From: Dactylonectria macrodidyma
Taxonomy: Eukaryota > Ascomycota > Sordariomycetes > Hypocreales > Nectriaceae
DNA length: 64,000 nucleotides
Direction of reading: 5' to 3'
Assembly: GCA_020744425.1 (NCBI GenBank)
Contig: JAGMUV010000004.1
Location: forward strand, 2,356,001 to 2,420,000
A model generated the notes under the pieces. The model saw nothing but the letters and a program-made list of their open reading frames with translations. It did not search any database and was not told where the DNA came from. Positions 13,179 to 23,471 of the stretch are shown one piece after another. Numbering within the stretch: the first letter of the stretch is position 1; each line of letters opens with the position of its first letter. The position numbers were made by a program, and so were the translations under genes.

Positions 13179-13640
13179 TTTCGGTTCAGATAAGTCTCAA
13201 AATTTCACCAAAATGTAGTTTGTTGAGAATCCTGACAAGTGAGGCAATATGGAGTGTGTAGTGTGAAGCAATAAGAAACAATTGCATGCAATGGGAAACG
13301 TGGACTAGCTCGGTGTGACGTTGGTCATCAGCGATACCCGCAATCACATCGGTAAATATCCACCAATATCCGATAAACATGACAATTCTAGTCCAACCGC
13401 CCACCATCTCCTTTCAGAGTCAACACTAAGAGGCCGCGAATGACAGGTTTAGCATATCATCTGAGTGTATTCGGTAGTCGAGACAGTTTTGACAAAAATT
13501 ACAATGAATTGAGTGGTTCATACCCGCGTGCGTGGCATCCATCTATAGACGATTTTGGTACATGGTACAGTGCTTTACAGAACCCACCACCCCTCCCTTA
13601 TCATGTCAATGCTTTTTCTCCTGGGCTCTGGCGCCGATTC
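13179..13640. other. Intergenic, HAD hydrolase upstream / SCO1 downstream
   Basis: About 460 bp; the HAD hydrolase promoter and SCO1 3'UTR. No gene seen. Confidence 0.5.
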
Positions 13641-14647
13641 TTATTTGCTAGCCCAATCCTTCATGTGAGCTAGGATGATCTGCGCAGCCTGGTCGGGAGA
13701 GTGCTGTCGACCAAGAGCTTCCACAAAGTCGCCTTCGGGATCCATCAGGTAAAAGTAAATGCTGTGATCTACCAAGTAGTCCTGTCCAGGCTTGACGTTC
13801 TGAGGCGTACTGAAATAGACACGGTACTTTTTGCAGAGAGCCTTAATCTGGTCGTAAGTGCCGGTGAGGCCGATGAACTTGGTGTGAAATTCAGAAAGGT
13901 ACTCCTTGAGAGCCTTGGGATCATCTCGGGCGGGGTCGCAGGTGATGAAGAGGGGTAGAAGGGCGTCAGGAGCTTTAGCCTCGACGACATCCAGCATGCG
14001 TGCCATCTTGTCGAGCTCTTCGGGGCAAATATCGGGGCAGCGAGTGAAACCGAAGTAAACCTGAAGCCTCCGTGTTAGTCTGTTTGCGAAACGTGACTCG
14101 CGCATACATCTTAGGTATCAATATAGGTTCCACATACCAGAGAATATTTGCCCTTCATCCGCTCGCTCGAGAAGGGATTCCCATCCTGATCAATCAACTC
14201 AAATGAGCCGCCCACCTTCGGTCGGCCCACACCCTTCGCCGCTTCTGCAATTCTCTTTCGCTGCATGCGGCTCTTCTCAAACTCGAAATACCACACCAGC
14301 AAGCCACAGGTGCCCACAAACAGGAAGCCGGCTCTCCAGGAAAATGGCTGTGGTGCATTTGTCAGCCTCGAGATCCCACGGCTTGGTCGCAATTCTATCG
14401 CAAACACTTTTCGGTGCGCAATTTATCATACCCCATTTTGATGTCGGCTCTTGGCCTTCTCGACCGTGTTGGACTTCGTTCGTCGCTGTGTAATCGGCTG
14501 TCGAGATTGCATGGGCACCCGCGGGACGGTTGGGCGGAGTTGCTTCGGTTGGAGGGTGCTGCTAGAGAAGCAGCGTTGGCACTGTCTGGCGGGCAGTTGG
14601 GTGAACATGCCCTGAAAGGTCTTTGACATAGCAATTGACTTGGACAT
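13641..14647 (-). CDS. sco1: SCO1/SCO2 copper chaperone for cytochrome c oxidase
   Basis: Delivers copper to the CuA site of cytochrome c oxidase subunit 2 at the inner mitochondrial membrane. Exons on the minus strand are 14647-14432, 14347-14138 and 14060-13641, all phase 0, giving 281 residues. The N-terminus is rich in Ser, Arg and Gln (matrix-targeting type). A single membrane segment follows at about residues 73-95 (PFSWRAGFLFVGTCGLLVWY). The thioredoxin-like domain carries copper ligands CPDIC (C150, C154) in YFGFTRCPDIC and a later His in DYLVDHSIYFY. The YSLV/VYFGF joint between exons 2 and 3 is the expected family sequence. A second ATG at 14629 could also be used. Confidence 0.95.
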
Positions 14648-15034
14648 GGCGGGCGAATTCAGTCAAAAAGTCGCCTGGTTTGCTTGTAAAGAGGAGATCG
14701 CCTGTTCCAAGCTTACATCTTCCGATCTTCATGAGCTCCCAAAATTCCCCGCCGAGTTTTTGCCGGTGGATGCCGGCCAACGCCACAACGGCTAGCTTAG
14801 TCATGTGGATCCCCTGTCCCTTTGTTCAAGCCTCAACTTCATGTCATCCTCGACATGTAGACACGACGTGGGACCGATGACAACGGGTTTTCGGATATTC
14901 TTTTCTTGCGGGTTATAAGACAACCAAAACTTTATATATAAGGAGAAACAGTTTGGCACAAAGGAGCGACTGGGGTGTGCATTGATTCAGAGAGCCGGAA
15001 ACAATCGCAGGCAGCATCTTTGTTCATCATAACA
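14648..15034. other. Divergent promoter, SCO1 / Spp1-like gene
   Basis: About 390 bp between the two start codons. A TATATATAA element near 14931-14940 lies about 100 bp before the Spp1-like ATG and is a plausible TATA box for it. Confidence 0.5.
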
Positions 15035-16429
15035 ATGGAGCAAACGGGCTCAGCAGTGGCTATGGGTGAACAAGCTCACTTTGAGCTCGTTGAAGATGAA
15101 GTCAAACCTGATTTAGGGACCGACGGCACTCCTCAACCCTCCACAAATGTTCCTGCTTCATCTTCAAACTCTCCCTCCAGCACACTACCAACATCTTCAA
15201 ACTCCCCCAACATGCCCGTACAACATACGGCCCCGAAAAAGAAAGGCACTGCGGCAACTGTTAAGAAGGCGCCGAAGCGTCCGAATAACGGTGGCCCCAA
15301 GCCCGCAAAAAGAGTGAAACTCACACCTCCTCCGGGCGAGGCTCCTAAGGAAGAGAGCTCCGACGACGACAACGAGGAGGACAACGAAGATGACAACGGC
15401 CCTTATTGCCTCTGTCGCGGCCCCGATGACCACAGATGGATGATTTTCTGCGAAAACTGCGAGGATTGGTTCCACGGAGAGTGCATTAACCTAAACAAGG
15501 AAATTGGCGAATCACTCATCGAGAAGTTCATCTGCCCCAATTGCACGAATGAGAACCTCAAAACCCTTTACAAAAAGTCCTGCGCTTTCAACAACTGTCG
15601 CAAACCGGCGCGCCTATCACAAGCAAGCCCGAGTGTATTTTGTTCAAATGAACACGCGCAATCCTGGTGGGAGCGAATGGTGGCTAAGTTGCCGAAGACT
15701 AGGGGCAAGGCCGGATTCAACGATCAGCTGATTCAAGAGGACTTCATGGCCCTTCTGGGAAGTGGACTTTCAGGCCTCGACGAGGAGGGAGCGTGGAGAT
15801 TGGTGAAGAAGCCATTTTCAGATAACGTATCAAAGGGAGCAGACGGTGCTTCATCCAGTGGGTTGCGTCCTTCAAGTCACATAGAATGCCTTGCTAACTT
15901 TGCAGAAGCCGACGACGATCAATTCGCAAAAATGCTGTCTGATGAGGAAAAGGAATTTCTAGACCATGCAGCGACTGCACGTTTCCACCTAGCCGAGGAG
16001 ACACTCATGTGCCACAAGATGCTCACCCTTATTGACCTCGCTCAGGACCGCCGGCGCGCAGCGATAGCGGCAGGTCGATTCGGAGAAGACATATGCGGCT
16101 ACGACCGGCGACTTGACACTATAGGCGCAAGGGACGCATTCGCTGCCTTTGCTAAGTCTCCTGAAGGCGAGGTCATCTTCAAGGCGTCCAAGATGGAGGA
16201 CCCAGTCGGCGAAGGTGACGAGGCACGCGGCATGTGCGAGCGAAAGCGATGCAAGGTTCACAGCGGATGGCAGAAAATGCTGGCTCTAGGTATCAAGCAT
16301 CAAATCCGGGAGATGGCCAGCCAGGCGGCGGAGGTCGGTGAGGAGGAGAACGGGATGAGGTTGGCGGCAGGTGAGCGGTGGCGAAGGAAGAAGGCTGAGA
16401 AGAACTGGGTGGAAGTTCTGGATAGATGA
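15035..16429 (+). CDS. PHD-finger protein, Spp1/CFP1-like subunit of the Set1 (COMPASS) H3K4 methyltransferase
   Basis: 464-residue nuclear protein. After a Ser/Pro-rich and lysine-rich N-terminus and an acidic run (about residues 105-122), a PHD finger runs from YCLCRG through FCENCEDWFHGECINL to FICPNCT; it would read methylated H3K4. A second cysteine cluster follows (CAFNNCRKPAR, then FCSNEHAQSWW), typical of Spp1/CXXC1. The C-terminal half has helical segments and a final Cys/His pair (GMCERKRCKVHSGWQKM). The ATG at 15035 is preferred (ACAATGG context); an in-frame ATG at 14975 would add 20 residues. The frame is open throughout, but 15858-15905 has a GTGGGT donor, GCTAAC and TTTGCAG and could be a 48-nt in-frame intron. 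Confidence 0.88.
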   Translation: MEQTGSAVAMGEQAHFELVEDEVKPDLGTDGTPQPSTNVPASSSNSPSSTLPTSSNSPNMPVQHTAPKKKGTAATVKKAPKRPNNGGPKPAKRVKLTPPPGEAPKEESSDDDNEEDNEDDNGPYCLCRGPDDHRWMIFCENCEDWFHGECINLNKEIGESLIEKFICPNCTNENLKTLYKKSCAFNNCRKPARLSQASPSVFCSNEHAQSWWERMVAKLPKTRGKAGFNDQLIQEDFMALLGSGLSGLDEEGAWRLVKKPFSDNVSKGADGASSSGLRPSSHIECLANFAEADDDQFAKMLSDEEKEFLDHAATARFHLAEETLMCHKMLTLIDLAQDRRRAAIAAGRFGEDICGYDRRLDTIGARDAFAAFAKSPEGEVIFKASKMEDPVGEGDEARGMCERKRCKVHSGWQKMLALGIKHQIREMASQAAEVGEEENGMRLAAGERWRRKKAEKNWVEVLDR

Positions 16430-17666
16430 TACAATCTTCGAAAATGACTATGAAAGAGGCCAGACTAGAATGAACAGCCAAAAAAGAAGGGTCGAGGGGA
16501 GTTGCTGGCGCAATTATTAGCGTGATTACTCTGCTGGAACATTGGGGGCTATGGGGCAGCAACAACCCAAGTCGTACTTTGCAAACTTCGCTTCCAAGTG
16601 CTTCACTACCTAACCTAAAATAACTATCTTAATATAGCTAAAGATACGATATGAGTCCTCGAAATCGCAGAGTTAGTCGTAAAGAAGATCATAGTACCGA
16701 CCGTTGTGGAAAACGGAGTTGGCCACTTTCTAAATGTATTAGGATTTATGAAAGTCCAGTTTAAAACCCCTCCACAGGCACGGGGGAAAGGAGAGAAGGT
16801 CAGAAACGCGATTGTACTTTACCGGAGATGCTCTTCACTAATTACTATTTGTAAATCAATAGCGGCTGTTGAGTGTGATGTACAACTCATTCTTCTGCAC
16901 CATAATAAGTGCGGTTATAGCCCCGTGTGCATCATCTTTTGATCGGGCGGAGACGGTCTTCTCAGGGTCGAGTGTGTTGGTCGTGAGCAAGGCGGGTGCT
17001 CCATTGCCTGATGGTGGAAATAATAAGAGTTAGTTATACGCTCATAGATTTATGCTTGAAAGAAACCTAGAAAAACCTGAAAAGGGCTGTTGTGGGAATA
17101 TACAAGACAGTATCGAGGATTCTAAAGCATTGCTCGACCTCATTAGAGACCCCGACAAGTCTCTGACGAAATGTGCAAGTGGCTCAACGATGGCCTTCGC
17201 GACTTCACTTTGCGTCAAGAGCCAACAGTCTCAACATAGCACAATTGTTCTTTTTTGTAGAGACAAGATTGGAGTCCAGATCTATGGATCGGGACACACC
17301 ACTACTGCCATTCTTCTTCGCATTAAATAACATCTCACTTCGTCGTTCGCGCAATGTCTTGTAAGTGGGCTTCAGTGGAAGCAAGTCAAATGCCCCGCAT
17401 TATGTCACCGCCACCCCGCAGTTTCGAAAAAATTCCTTGTCCCGTCAACGACGAGCTGTGGAAGAAAAAAAAACACCATTCGACTGCTTATCAAGCAAAG
17501 CAACGCAAAGGCAGCGGCAACGCCTCCGACCTGACGAATAAATACCCTGCAATCCACGGCCGTGACGCACTGGTTCCGGAGTCGTCACTGTTCTCTCTGA
17601 CTCTCAGCTCACGGAGGATCTTCTCCATTCCCTTGTCTTGAGCTATTCAATTACCCCGCCATCATC
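16430..17666. other. Intergenic, upstream of Sqt1
   Basis: About 1.2 kb containing the Spp1-like 3'UTR and the Sqt1 promoter and leader. Short open frames have no family features. No gene supported. Confidence 0.5.
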
Positions 17667-19178
17667 ATGTCTTCTTCCAACAACCCCCGCGAGCCCCGCG
17701 ACGACCCCGTCGACGACATGGACGAGATTCTCGACGCTGATGATGTCGCCGAGGAGATTCCCGAGGGCGACGACCTCGCCATGGACTCTGACAACGACGA
17801 TGACGAAGAGCTCACTCTCCACAACGACTCCATCGCCTTCTTCGACATGCCGAAAGACTCGCTCTTCGCCATCGCCCAGCACCCCGTCCACCCGAGCCTT
17901 ATCGCTGTCGGAGGATCTGCCGGTCAGGAGGACGATGCTCCCGGTGCCGGCTGGGTCTTCGATACCTCTGCTGCCGTGCCGCGTCCCGTCCTGCCCGCTA
18001 GTTACGCCAGTGACCCCGCCGCCGCTGCCGAGGCCCCTAAGAGCACCCAGCTCGACTCGCTCTTCAGCATCGATGGACACTCCGACTCGGTCAACACTCT
18101 CGCCTGGACGCTACCCGCCGGTGAGGTCCTTGTCAGCGGCGGCCTCGACGGTCGGATACGCGCCTGGAAGGCCACGACGAAGCCAGGCTCGCCCTTGAAT
18201 ATGGACTTCCTCGGCGAGTCTCAGGAGGTGCCCGAGGTCAACTGGATCTCTCCCTGCCCATCAACTTCCAATCCCAACACCATCGCCCTCGGTGCCTCCG
18301 ACGGCTCAGTCTGGGTCTACACCATCGATCCCTCCGACGCCGCGAACCCCCTCCAGATCGTTCAGTCTTACTTCCTCCACACCGGTTCCTGCACTGCCGG
18401 TGCTTGGACGCCGGACGGCCTCCTGCTGGCTACCATCTCCGAGGACAGCAGTCTCTACGTCTGGGATGTCTGGGGTGAGGCCACTGCCAAGGGCCTGGTA
18501 GAAAACAACGGTCAGACTACCATCAGCATGACTGGCGAGGACCAGCGCTTCGAGGTCGAGGGTGGACTGTACTCCATCGCCATCGATCCCAAGGGCGCCT
18601 TTGTCGCTGTTGGTGGTGCTGCTGGTGCCATCCGAGTCGTGTCTCTCCCGCGCCTCGTCGCGCAACCTCAGGGTCGCAACCGCGGCGCTGGCGGCAAGGG
18701 CTCTGCCGACCCAAGCACCGGCGGACAGCTCATCGCCGCCCTGCAGACCGGTGCCGACAGCGTCGAGACGCTCAATGTATCCGTCGCCTCAGTTTCACCA
18801 CCCACTACCCTCCTCGCGGCCGGTTCCGTCGACGGCTCCATCGTTGTCTACGACGCCACCCGCCGCTTCGCTGTGCGCCGCCACATAGCCGGTGCGCATG
18901 AGGAGCACTCGGTCGTCAAGGTCGAGTTTGTCCGCAACACTTGGCTGCTAACCAGCTGCGGCATGGACGGTGTCGTGCGCCGGTGGGACATCCGCGGCGC
19001 CGGATCTACCAACCCCAACGCGGCTGCTACCGCCGCCGAGGCAGGCCTGCAGAAGGAGTGGAGGGGCCATCGTGGTGATGGTGAGGGCGGTGGTGTCCTC
19101 GGCTTCGCGCAAGGCGAGACGGGCGAGCGGATAGTGACAGCTGGTGATGACGGTGTAGCCTTGGTTTTTGAGGCGTGA
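17667..19178 (+). CDS. sqt1: WD40-repeat ribosome assembly protein Sqt1 (uL16/Rpl10 chaperone)
   Basis: 503-residue single-exon protein. A very acidic N-terminus (DDPVDDMDEILDADDVAEE and onward) precedes WD40 repeats: GHSDSVNTLAWTLPAGEVLVSG, then GLDGRIRAWKA, then HTGSCTAGAWTPDG with SSLYVWDVWGEA, then LLAAGSVDGSIVVYD, then LLTSCGMDGVVRRWD and a last AGDDGVALVFEA. This organisation matches Sqt1/AAMP, the dedicated chaperone that binds the N-terminus of ribosomal protein uL16 before its loading on the 60S subunit. The acidic leader and an eight-bladed propeller are typical of the family. Start at 17667 follows a CATCATCATG context. Base composition is strongly C-rich at third positions, as in a highly expressed gene. 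Confidence 0.92.
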   Translation: MSSSNNPREPRDDPVDDMDEILDADDVAEEIPEGDDLAMDSDNDDDEELTLHNDSIAFFDMPKDSLFAIAQHPVHPSLIAVGGSAGQEDDAPGAGWVFDTSAAVPRPVLPASYASDPAAAAEAPKSTQLDSLFSIDGHSDSVNTLAWTLPAGEVLVSGGLDGRIRAWKATTKPGSPLNMDFLGESQEVPEVNWISPCPSTSNPNTIALGASDGSVWVYTIDPSDAANPLQIVQSYFLHTGSCTAGAWTPDGLLLATISEDSSLYVWDVWGEATAKGLVENNGQTTISMTGEDQRFEVEGGLYSIAIDPKGAFVAVGGAAGAIRVVSLPRLVAQPQGRNRGAGGKGSADPSTGGQLIAALQTGADSVETLNVSVASVSPPTTLLAAGSVDGSIVVYDATRRFAVRRHIAGAHEEHSVVKVEFVRNTWLLTSCGMDGVVRRWDIRGAGSTNPNAAATAAEAGLQKEWRGHRGDGEGGGVLGFAQGETGERIVTAGDDGVALVFEA

Positions 19179-20314
19179 TAATGTCAACAAGACGAAAATG
19201 ACTGTGGGAATGCGAACATGACCGTACATAGAAGGCGGATGACTGCGAGGTATTATGACAATCAATGATCCAAAATAGAGCCTAGGGGATGTTACCCCGG
19301 ATGTGACCAACATCACTTCGAGTCCGGTTCCAGCTTCTCCAGTGACAACTACGACTCCCAAGACACTCTTAAATGGTCCTTGGCTTTGGCACCAATATAA
19401 TTCATCGCCGGTCCAAGAGTTTGGTCATATCATACAAGATTCTTGTCTTGACATGCTAGAAAACCCCATCCTATCAGCACCAATGTCGAGATTCGCCGGC
19501 TCCCTACCCGCGAAGTGTTGAGGGTGTCAAGCTATGGATTGCCCAAAGTCAGGGGTTCGCTCGATCTTGCTCTTTCACAGTATAACATGTTCTTATTCAG
19601 ATCTGTCAAAACGGTAGACTAGCATGATCAACATCAAACAGATGATCAAAACCTTCGAACGTAGCATGACTGCATAACGAGAGCGGCGGAATTGAGACAG
19701 CGCGGGGATCTCTTTCTTCTCTTCCATATTTCCGTTCACATCCCTTTTGCGCAGAACTGGTGTCCGGGGTAGGGCTCTAGGTAGCTGCTACTTCTAGCAT
19801 CATATAAAATAGGAAGGACCTTAAGTACTCCGTCTTTTTCAGTTCCTGGGTAGTTCGAATCCCTGCTGCTGGGTCTGGATGCAACAAGTCGAGATGGTAG
19901 AAGCCGTTTCAACCGTAAAGGCGACGACCATTTTGCGGTTTTGCAATGACGAGGAATCTCTTAATACTTATAAAATTTCCATCATGCACTGCAATTTTAG
20001 CCTTACAAAGGTAGGTAGTGACCTAAGCGTAAAAGACGACGCCGAACTCATGCTCACGCCGCCCGATCAAATCAACAGTGGCCTTCCGGACTTGCTCGGG
20101 CCGAAGGACGCAGCCTCCGCACAATCGAACTCCCAGTCACCCACACAAGCTAATCCGTGGCCCGTGCACGTGAACTCCAGTCGCCAATTTTTTATCATCG
20201 ACAGAATCCGCGATAGCATCATAGCCCAGCCGAAACACCAGGACCTTAGTCAACTCGACCTCGACTTCATCCCAACCGCCTACAATAGCCCCGTCAACAG
20301 ATTCAGCAGACAAA
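19179..20314. other. Intergenic, Sqt1 3' side and Tom5 promoter
   Basis: About 1.1 kb. A 160-codon plus-strand frame (19879-20361) overlaps the Tom5 first exon in another frame and has no motif; treated as chance. No tRNA could be folded although a GTTCGAATCCCTGCT string resembling a T-loop occurs near 19852. Confidence 0.45.
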
Positions 20315-20581
20315 ATGTTCGGTGGATGTACGTCCTTCCCCCCGCACCTATCGCCCATTGACCACAGGAGCTGACCCACCATCGCAGTCGCGCCCCCCCA
20401 GCAGAGCAAGGAGGAGATCCGAGCCCTCGAGGCCGAGGCCGACTTCACCGTCCAGCAGGCCGTTGTCACCGCTGTGCTCCTGTACCTTTGTATGCCCGCA
20501 CATATTCCACAGCTGTCCTGCAAGTCGCTGACCAACCCGCTAGCTCCCTTCGCCATCGAACTCGCCGGCAAGATCTTCTAG
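20315..20581 (+). CDS. tom5: Mitochondrial import receptor subunit Tom5
   Basis: 50-residue tail-anchored subunit of the TOM core complex in the outer mitochondrial membrane. It is split into three tiny exons: 20315-20327 (13 nt), 20388-20489 and 20544-20581 (38 nt). The two introns (60 and 54 nt) have GTACGT/CGCAG and GTATGC/GCTAG ends. The spliced protein starts MFGGFAPPQQSKEEI, continues through an acidic helix (RALEAEADFTVQQ), and ends in one membrane segment (AVVTAVLLYLSPFAIELA) and GKIF. An MFGG start, an acidic cytosolic helix and a single C-terminal membrane span near 50 residues are the fungal Tom5 pattern as I know it. No continuous frame shows this gene; it was found by splicing. 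Both introns keep frame, and unspliced reading hits stops. Confidence 0.85.
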
Positions 20582-21065
20582 ATGTTTAGCATCTAGCATT
20601 CCACGCACCGCACCGTTACGAGTAATGATAGCAAAGCTTCGCGACTCGATCCAGAAGACAGATGGAGTAATCGGCAGTGACGATTCTTGTTGCCGCGGGG
20701 CCCAGACGATGGAAGTCCCCTGTACGATATAGACGCACGGATTGGATAGACGGTGGGAGGTGTACGGTATAAATATGTAGCATTATTCGATGGCTGGATG
20801 GTTCCAGGCACTCGATATTCCTCCCAACACATACACGGTCAAGACACACGCACTGCGTAACAAAACAACAGACAAGCCAAGAGTCCCGACAAGTGCATTA
20901 ACCATGTTCATCCAAGAACCGTTAAACTATCAAGATGGTCTACAGCGAACTGCCATGAGTTGCTTGTTCTCATTCCCCAATTATACAACCAAATATACAA
21001 CCTTAAACAGACCAGATACTCCTCTTTTCGCTCCAATGCTAGCTTGGTGCTGAGAGCCGTCCCAA
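20582..21065. other. Convergent 3' region between Tom5 and Nup57
   Basis: About 480 bp, AT-rich, consistent with two 3'UTRs. No gene seen. Confidence 0.5.
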
Positions 21066-22189
21066 TTACCTCGATCGCGAGTGAGGGTTTCTGCTCTTTT
21101 CCCACTCTGTATAGTCGATACCCAAAGCCTCCAGCTCCTTCTTCAGATGCTGGATCTGCTTCTCGTAGTCTTCCAATACCTAAATAGCCAAATATTAGTT
21201 TCGCAAATTCATCTCAAACACAAAACTGTGACTTACCCTCTTAGCCTTGCCTTCCGTCTCCGGGTCCAGAGACTCGCCATCTCCCCCTGAAGGCTTATCC
21301 ATCTCCTTGTTGAGTTGATCTGCGTAGCTTCGCAAGATAATAAGTCTGCTCCATAGCTCCTCCTCACGTGCACCAACGGCAGGATCCTGAACCTCCCTCT
21401 CAAGGTTCTGTAGCCGGCTGTTCAAGTCGTCCTCGTCACCACTCAACGCATAGCCCCGATTTCGCAGAACCTGAACCCGGGCGGCCAGTGCGAGGCAACG
21501 CTCACTGATAGTCGTCTGTCGTCTCCGTGCTGCCACGGCGCGGACCTCGGTCTGGAGTTCGTGTCGCTGCAAGATGGCATCGAGGCTGCCATTGACCTGG
21601 TGCAGACGAGTATTGAAGTCGGATACGGCTCGCTTTTGCGTCTTGAGACGATCAGCAACACCCACGTATCCGGAACAAAGCACCGGCATGAATCCCGGGG
21701 CCGGCTTGTTCTGCAGAGCTTCCTCCCACTCCCGAGGGTCCTCATGGGCTTGGGGCTTATAAAAGGGGACGTGGGACTCGTCGACTTTGTTGTAGAAGTA
21801 GTGCTTGAAGACGCAGTTGGGGTTCGCGGGGTCCCACTTGTCAGTCACAAACTTCATTTGCTCGAGGATAGGCTTCTGGTCTGGAACACAAATGGTCAGT
21901 GTCATGTCGTCCACGCCGCTCATGAGTGTCAAGTGACAACATACGGGGTGTCTCTTTTCCGGGCTGCCATAGTGAGTTGGACAGTTGCGCCTGTGACTGG
22001 GAAAGTGTAGGCATCTGTTGAGTTTGTTGTTGTTGAACCATGGAGACGCCGAGTGTGTTGCCCTGCTGCTAAGCTTCATTTAGAGTCTGATCATCATGAC
22101 ATGTGAGAATATTGCTGTACCGGTTGGGGAGTCTGAGCGGGCTGAGATTGCCCGAATAACGAGGGCTTGGCCTGGCCGAACAGCGACAT
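21066..22189 (-). CDS. nup57: Nucleoporin Nup54/Nup57 family
   Basis: Subunit of the central-channel Nsp1-Nup57-Nup49 complex of the nuclear pore. Exons on the minus strand are 22189-22121, 22068-21945, 21880-21237 and 21179-21066, giving 316 residues; all phases close. The N-terminus MSLFGQAKPSLFGQ is a minimal FG/GLFG-type segment followed by Gln-rich sequence. The middle has the Nup54 signature DKWDPANPNCVFKHYFYNKV and a REWEEALQNKPAPGFMPVLC segment. The C-terminal half is coiled-coil helices (QKRAVSDFNTRLHQVNGSL onward, ending EDYEKQIQHLKKELEALG). The FG region is much shorter than in yeast Nup57; fungal Nup54/57 orthologs can be compact, so this may be normal. It is divergent from the complex I gene at 22662. 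Confidence 0.9.
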
Positions 22190-22661
22190 GGCGGCGGTTG
22201 GGTTGCGTCGCAAAATCCGAGATCGGGGTGTTGACGGGGGTTGGCCTTAGCTCTGGGCCGGGAGCTGGAGGCTGAAGGCGCACCGAGGTCGCAAGCAGAG
22301 AAAGGGCTCTGATTTGATGACGATGATTTCGCAGTGATGTTTTGAGGTTTAGAGAAGATATTAGGTCACGATGGGAGACGTCGTGGGTGCAAGGCTGAAT
22401 GAAGTCAGGGCGTGTGTTGCGCTTTGTTGTCGGTGCCTCAAAATTATTGGAGCTGGACGCGCGAAAACAGAGCTTGGTTGGCCTTGGCTGGCCTTAGCCC
22501 AGTTGTCGCCTACCTTACAGCCTCGCCCCACCCACCAACCAATCACGGCGAACCAATTCCAACATCACTCACTCAAATCCTAGCCGAGCGACCTCACCCT
22601 CCCACTCCCGCATCTCGAATCACCGCATCGCCCGCCGTCAAGCAGCGCAAACACCAGCATC
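22190..22661. promoter_or_regulatory. Bidirectional promoter, NUP57 / NDUFA8
   Basis: The two start codons face away from each other 472 bp apart, so both promoters share this interval. No clear TATA; pyrimidine-rich leader before the 22662 ATG. Confidence 0.55.
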
Positions 22662-23471
22662 ATGGCCTCCCGAAGAGCTCAGTACGTTCCCTCGCCGACC
22701 ATCCGACCGCCCGACTCGCCCAAGCTCCTGTTGCGGGCAATTGGGCCATGTATTGATGGTGGGAGAATAAATAACTAACCGTCTGGCCCAGGTTCAACCA
22801 GCAGTTGCTCATTGACACCACTCCTCTCCCCGACCACATCCCGGCTGTCAAGGAGATCGGTGCCAGCTCTGCTCCCCTGCTCTCTGCCTCCTTCTTCATC
22901 GGCGCCCGATGCCGTGACTACAACGATGACTACATGCAGTGCAAGACTGAGAACCCCGGCCGAGGAGAGTTTGAGTGCTTGAAGGAGGGCCGACGAGTCA
23001 CCCGATGTGCCTCCAGCGTGTACGTTTCTCCCTGTGCGGCTGTCATATAATGTCTCGGACGGCCGCTTTGCCAATGGCAATGGCTACACCTCGATTTCCG
23101 TCGACTTCCGCTGACCCGTCCGAACGAACAGCATCCAGGACATCAACACTCACTGCCTCGCCGAGTTCCGCAAACACTGGGAGTGCCTCGACGACCGAAA
23201 TCATCAGCTGTGGCAATGCCGCCCTGCTGAGTGGAAGCTCAACAAGTGCGTCTACGATAACCTGGTACGTTTTAGTCTAGTCCCCACCGAGCCCAGCACG
23301 GAATCATTTGGAACTAAAACTCTCTGGCAGAAACTCGAGAAGAAGATTCCCGATCAGCCCAAGAACGTTACCCCCGTTGAGCTGCGACCGACACAAATCT
23401 TTTCCGATGTGCGCATCGGCCCTGGCGACGGTAAGCCCTTCATCGCTGGGCAAAGCGAGGCGAAGCAATAA
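22662..23471 (+). CDS. NADH:ubiquinone oxidoreductase (complex I) subunit NDUFA8 / 20.8 kDa
   Basis: Accessory subunit of respiratory complex I on the intermembrane-space side. Exons are 22662-22681 (20 nt), 22792-23019, 23132-23264 and 23331-23471, giving 173 residues. Four CX9C motifs are complete: CRDYNDDYMQC, CLKEGRRVTRC, CLAEFRKHWEC and CRPAEWKLNKC, that is two CHCH hairpins, the hallmark of the NDUFA8/PGIV family imported by the Mia40 disulfide relay. The N-terminus lacks a presequence, as expected for this import route. All three introns have GTACGT donors and restore frame. The tail FIAGQSEAKQ ends at a TAA. Confidence 0.95.

Noticed and set aside
19840..19880. T-loop-like string suggesting a tRNA
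   Set aside because: No acceptor, D-arm or anticodon arm could be matched around it.
19879..20361. 160-codon frame before Tom5
   Set aside because: Overlaps the Tom5 ATG in another frame and has no family features.
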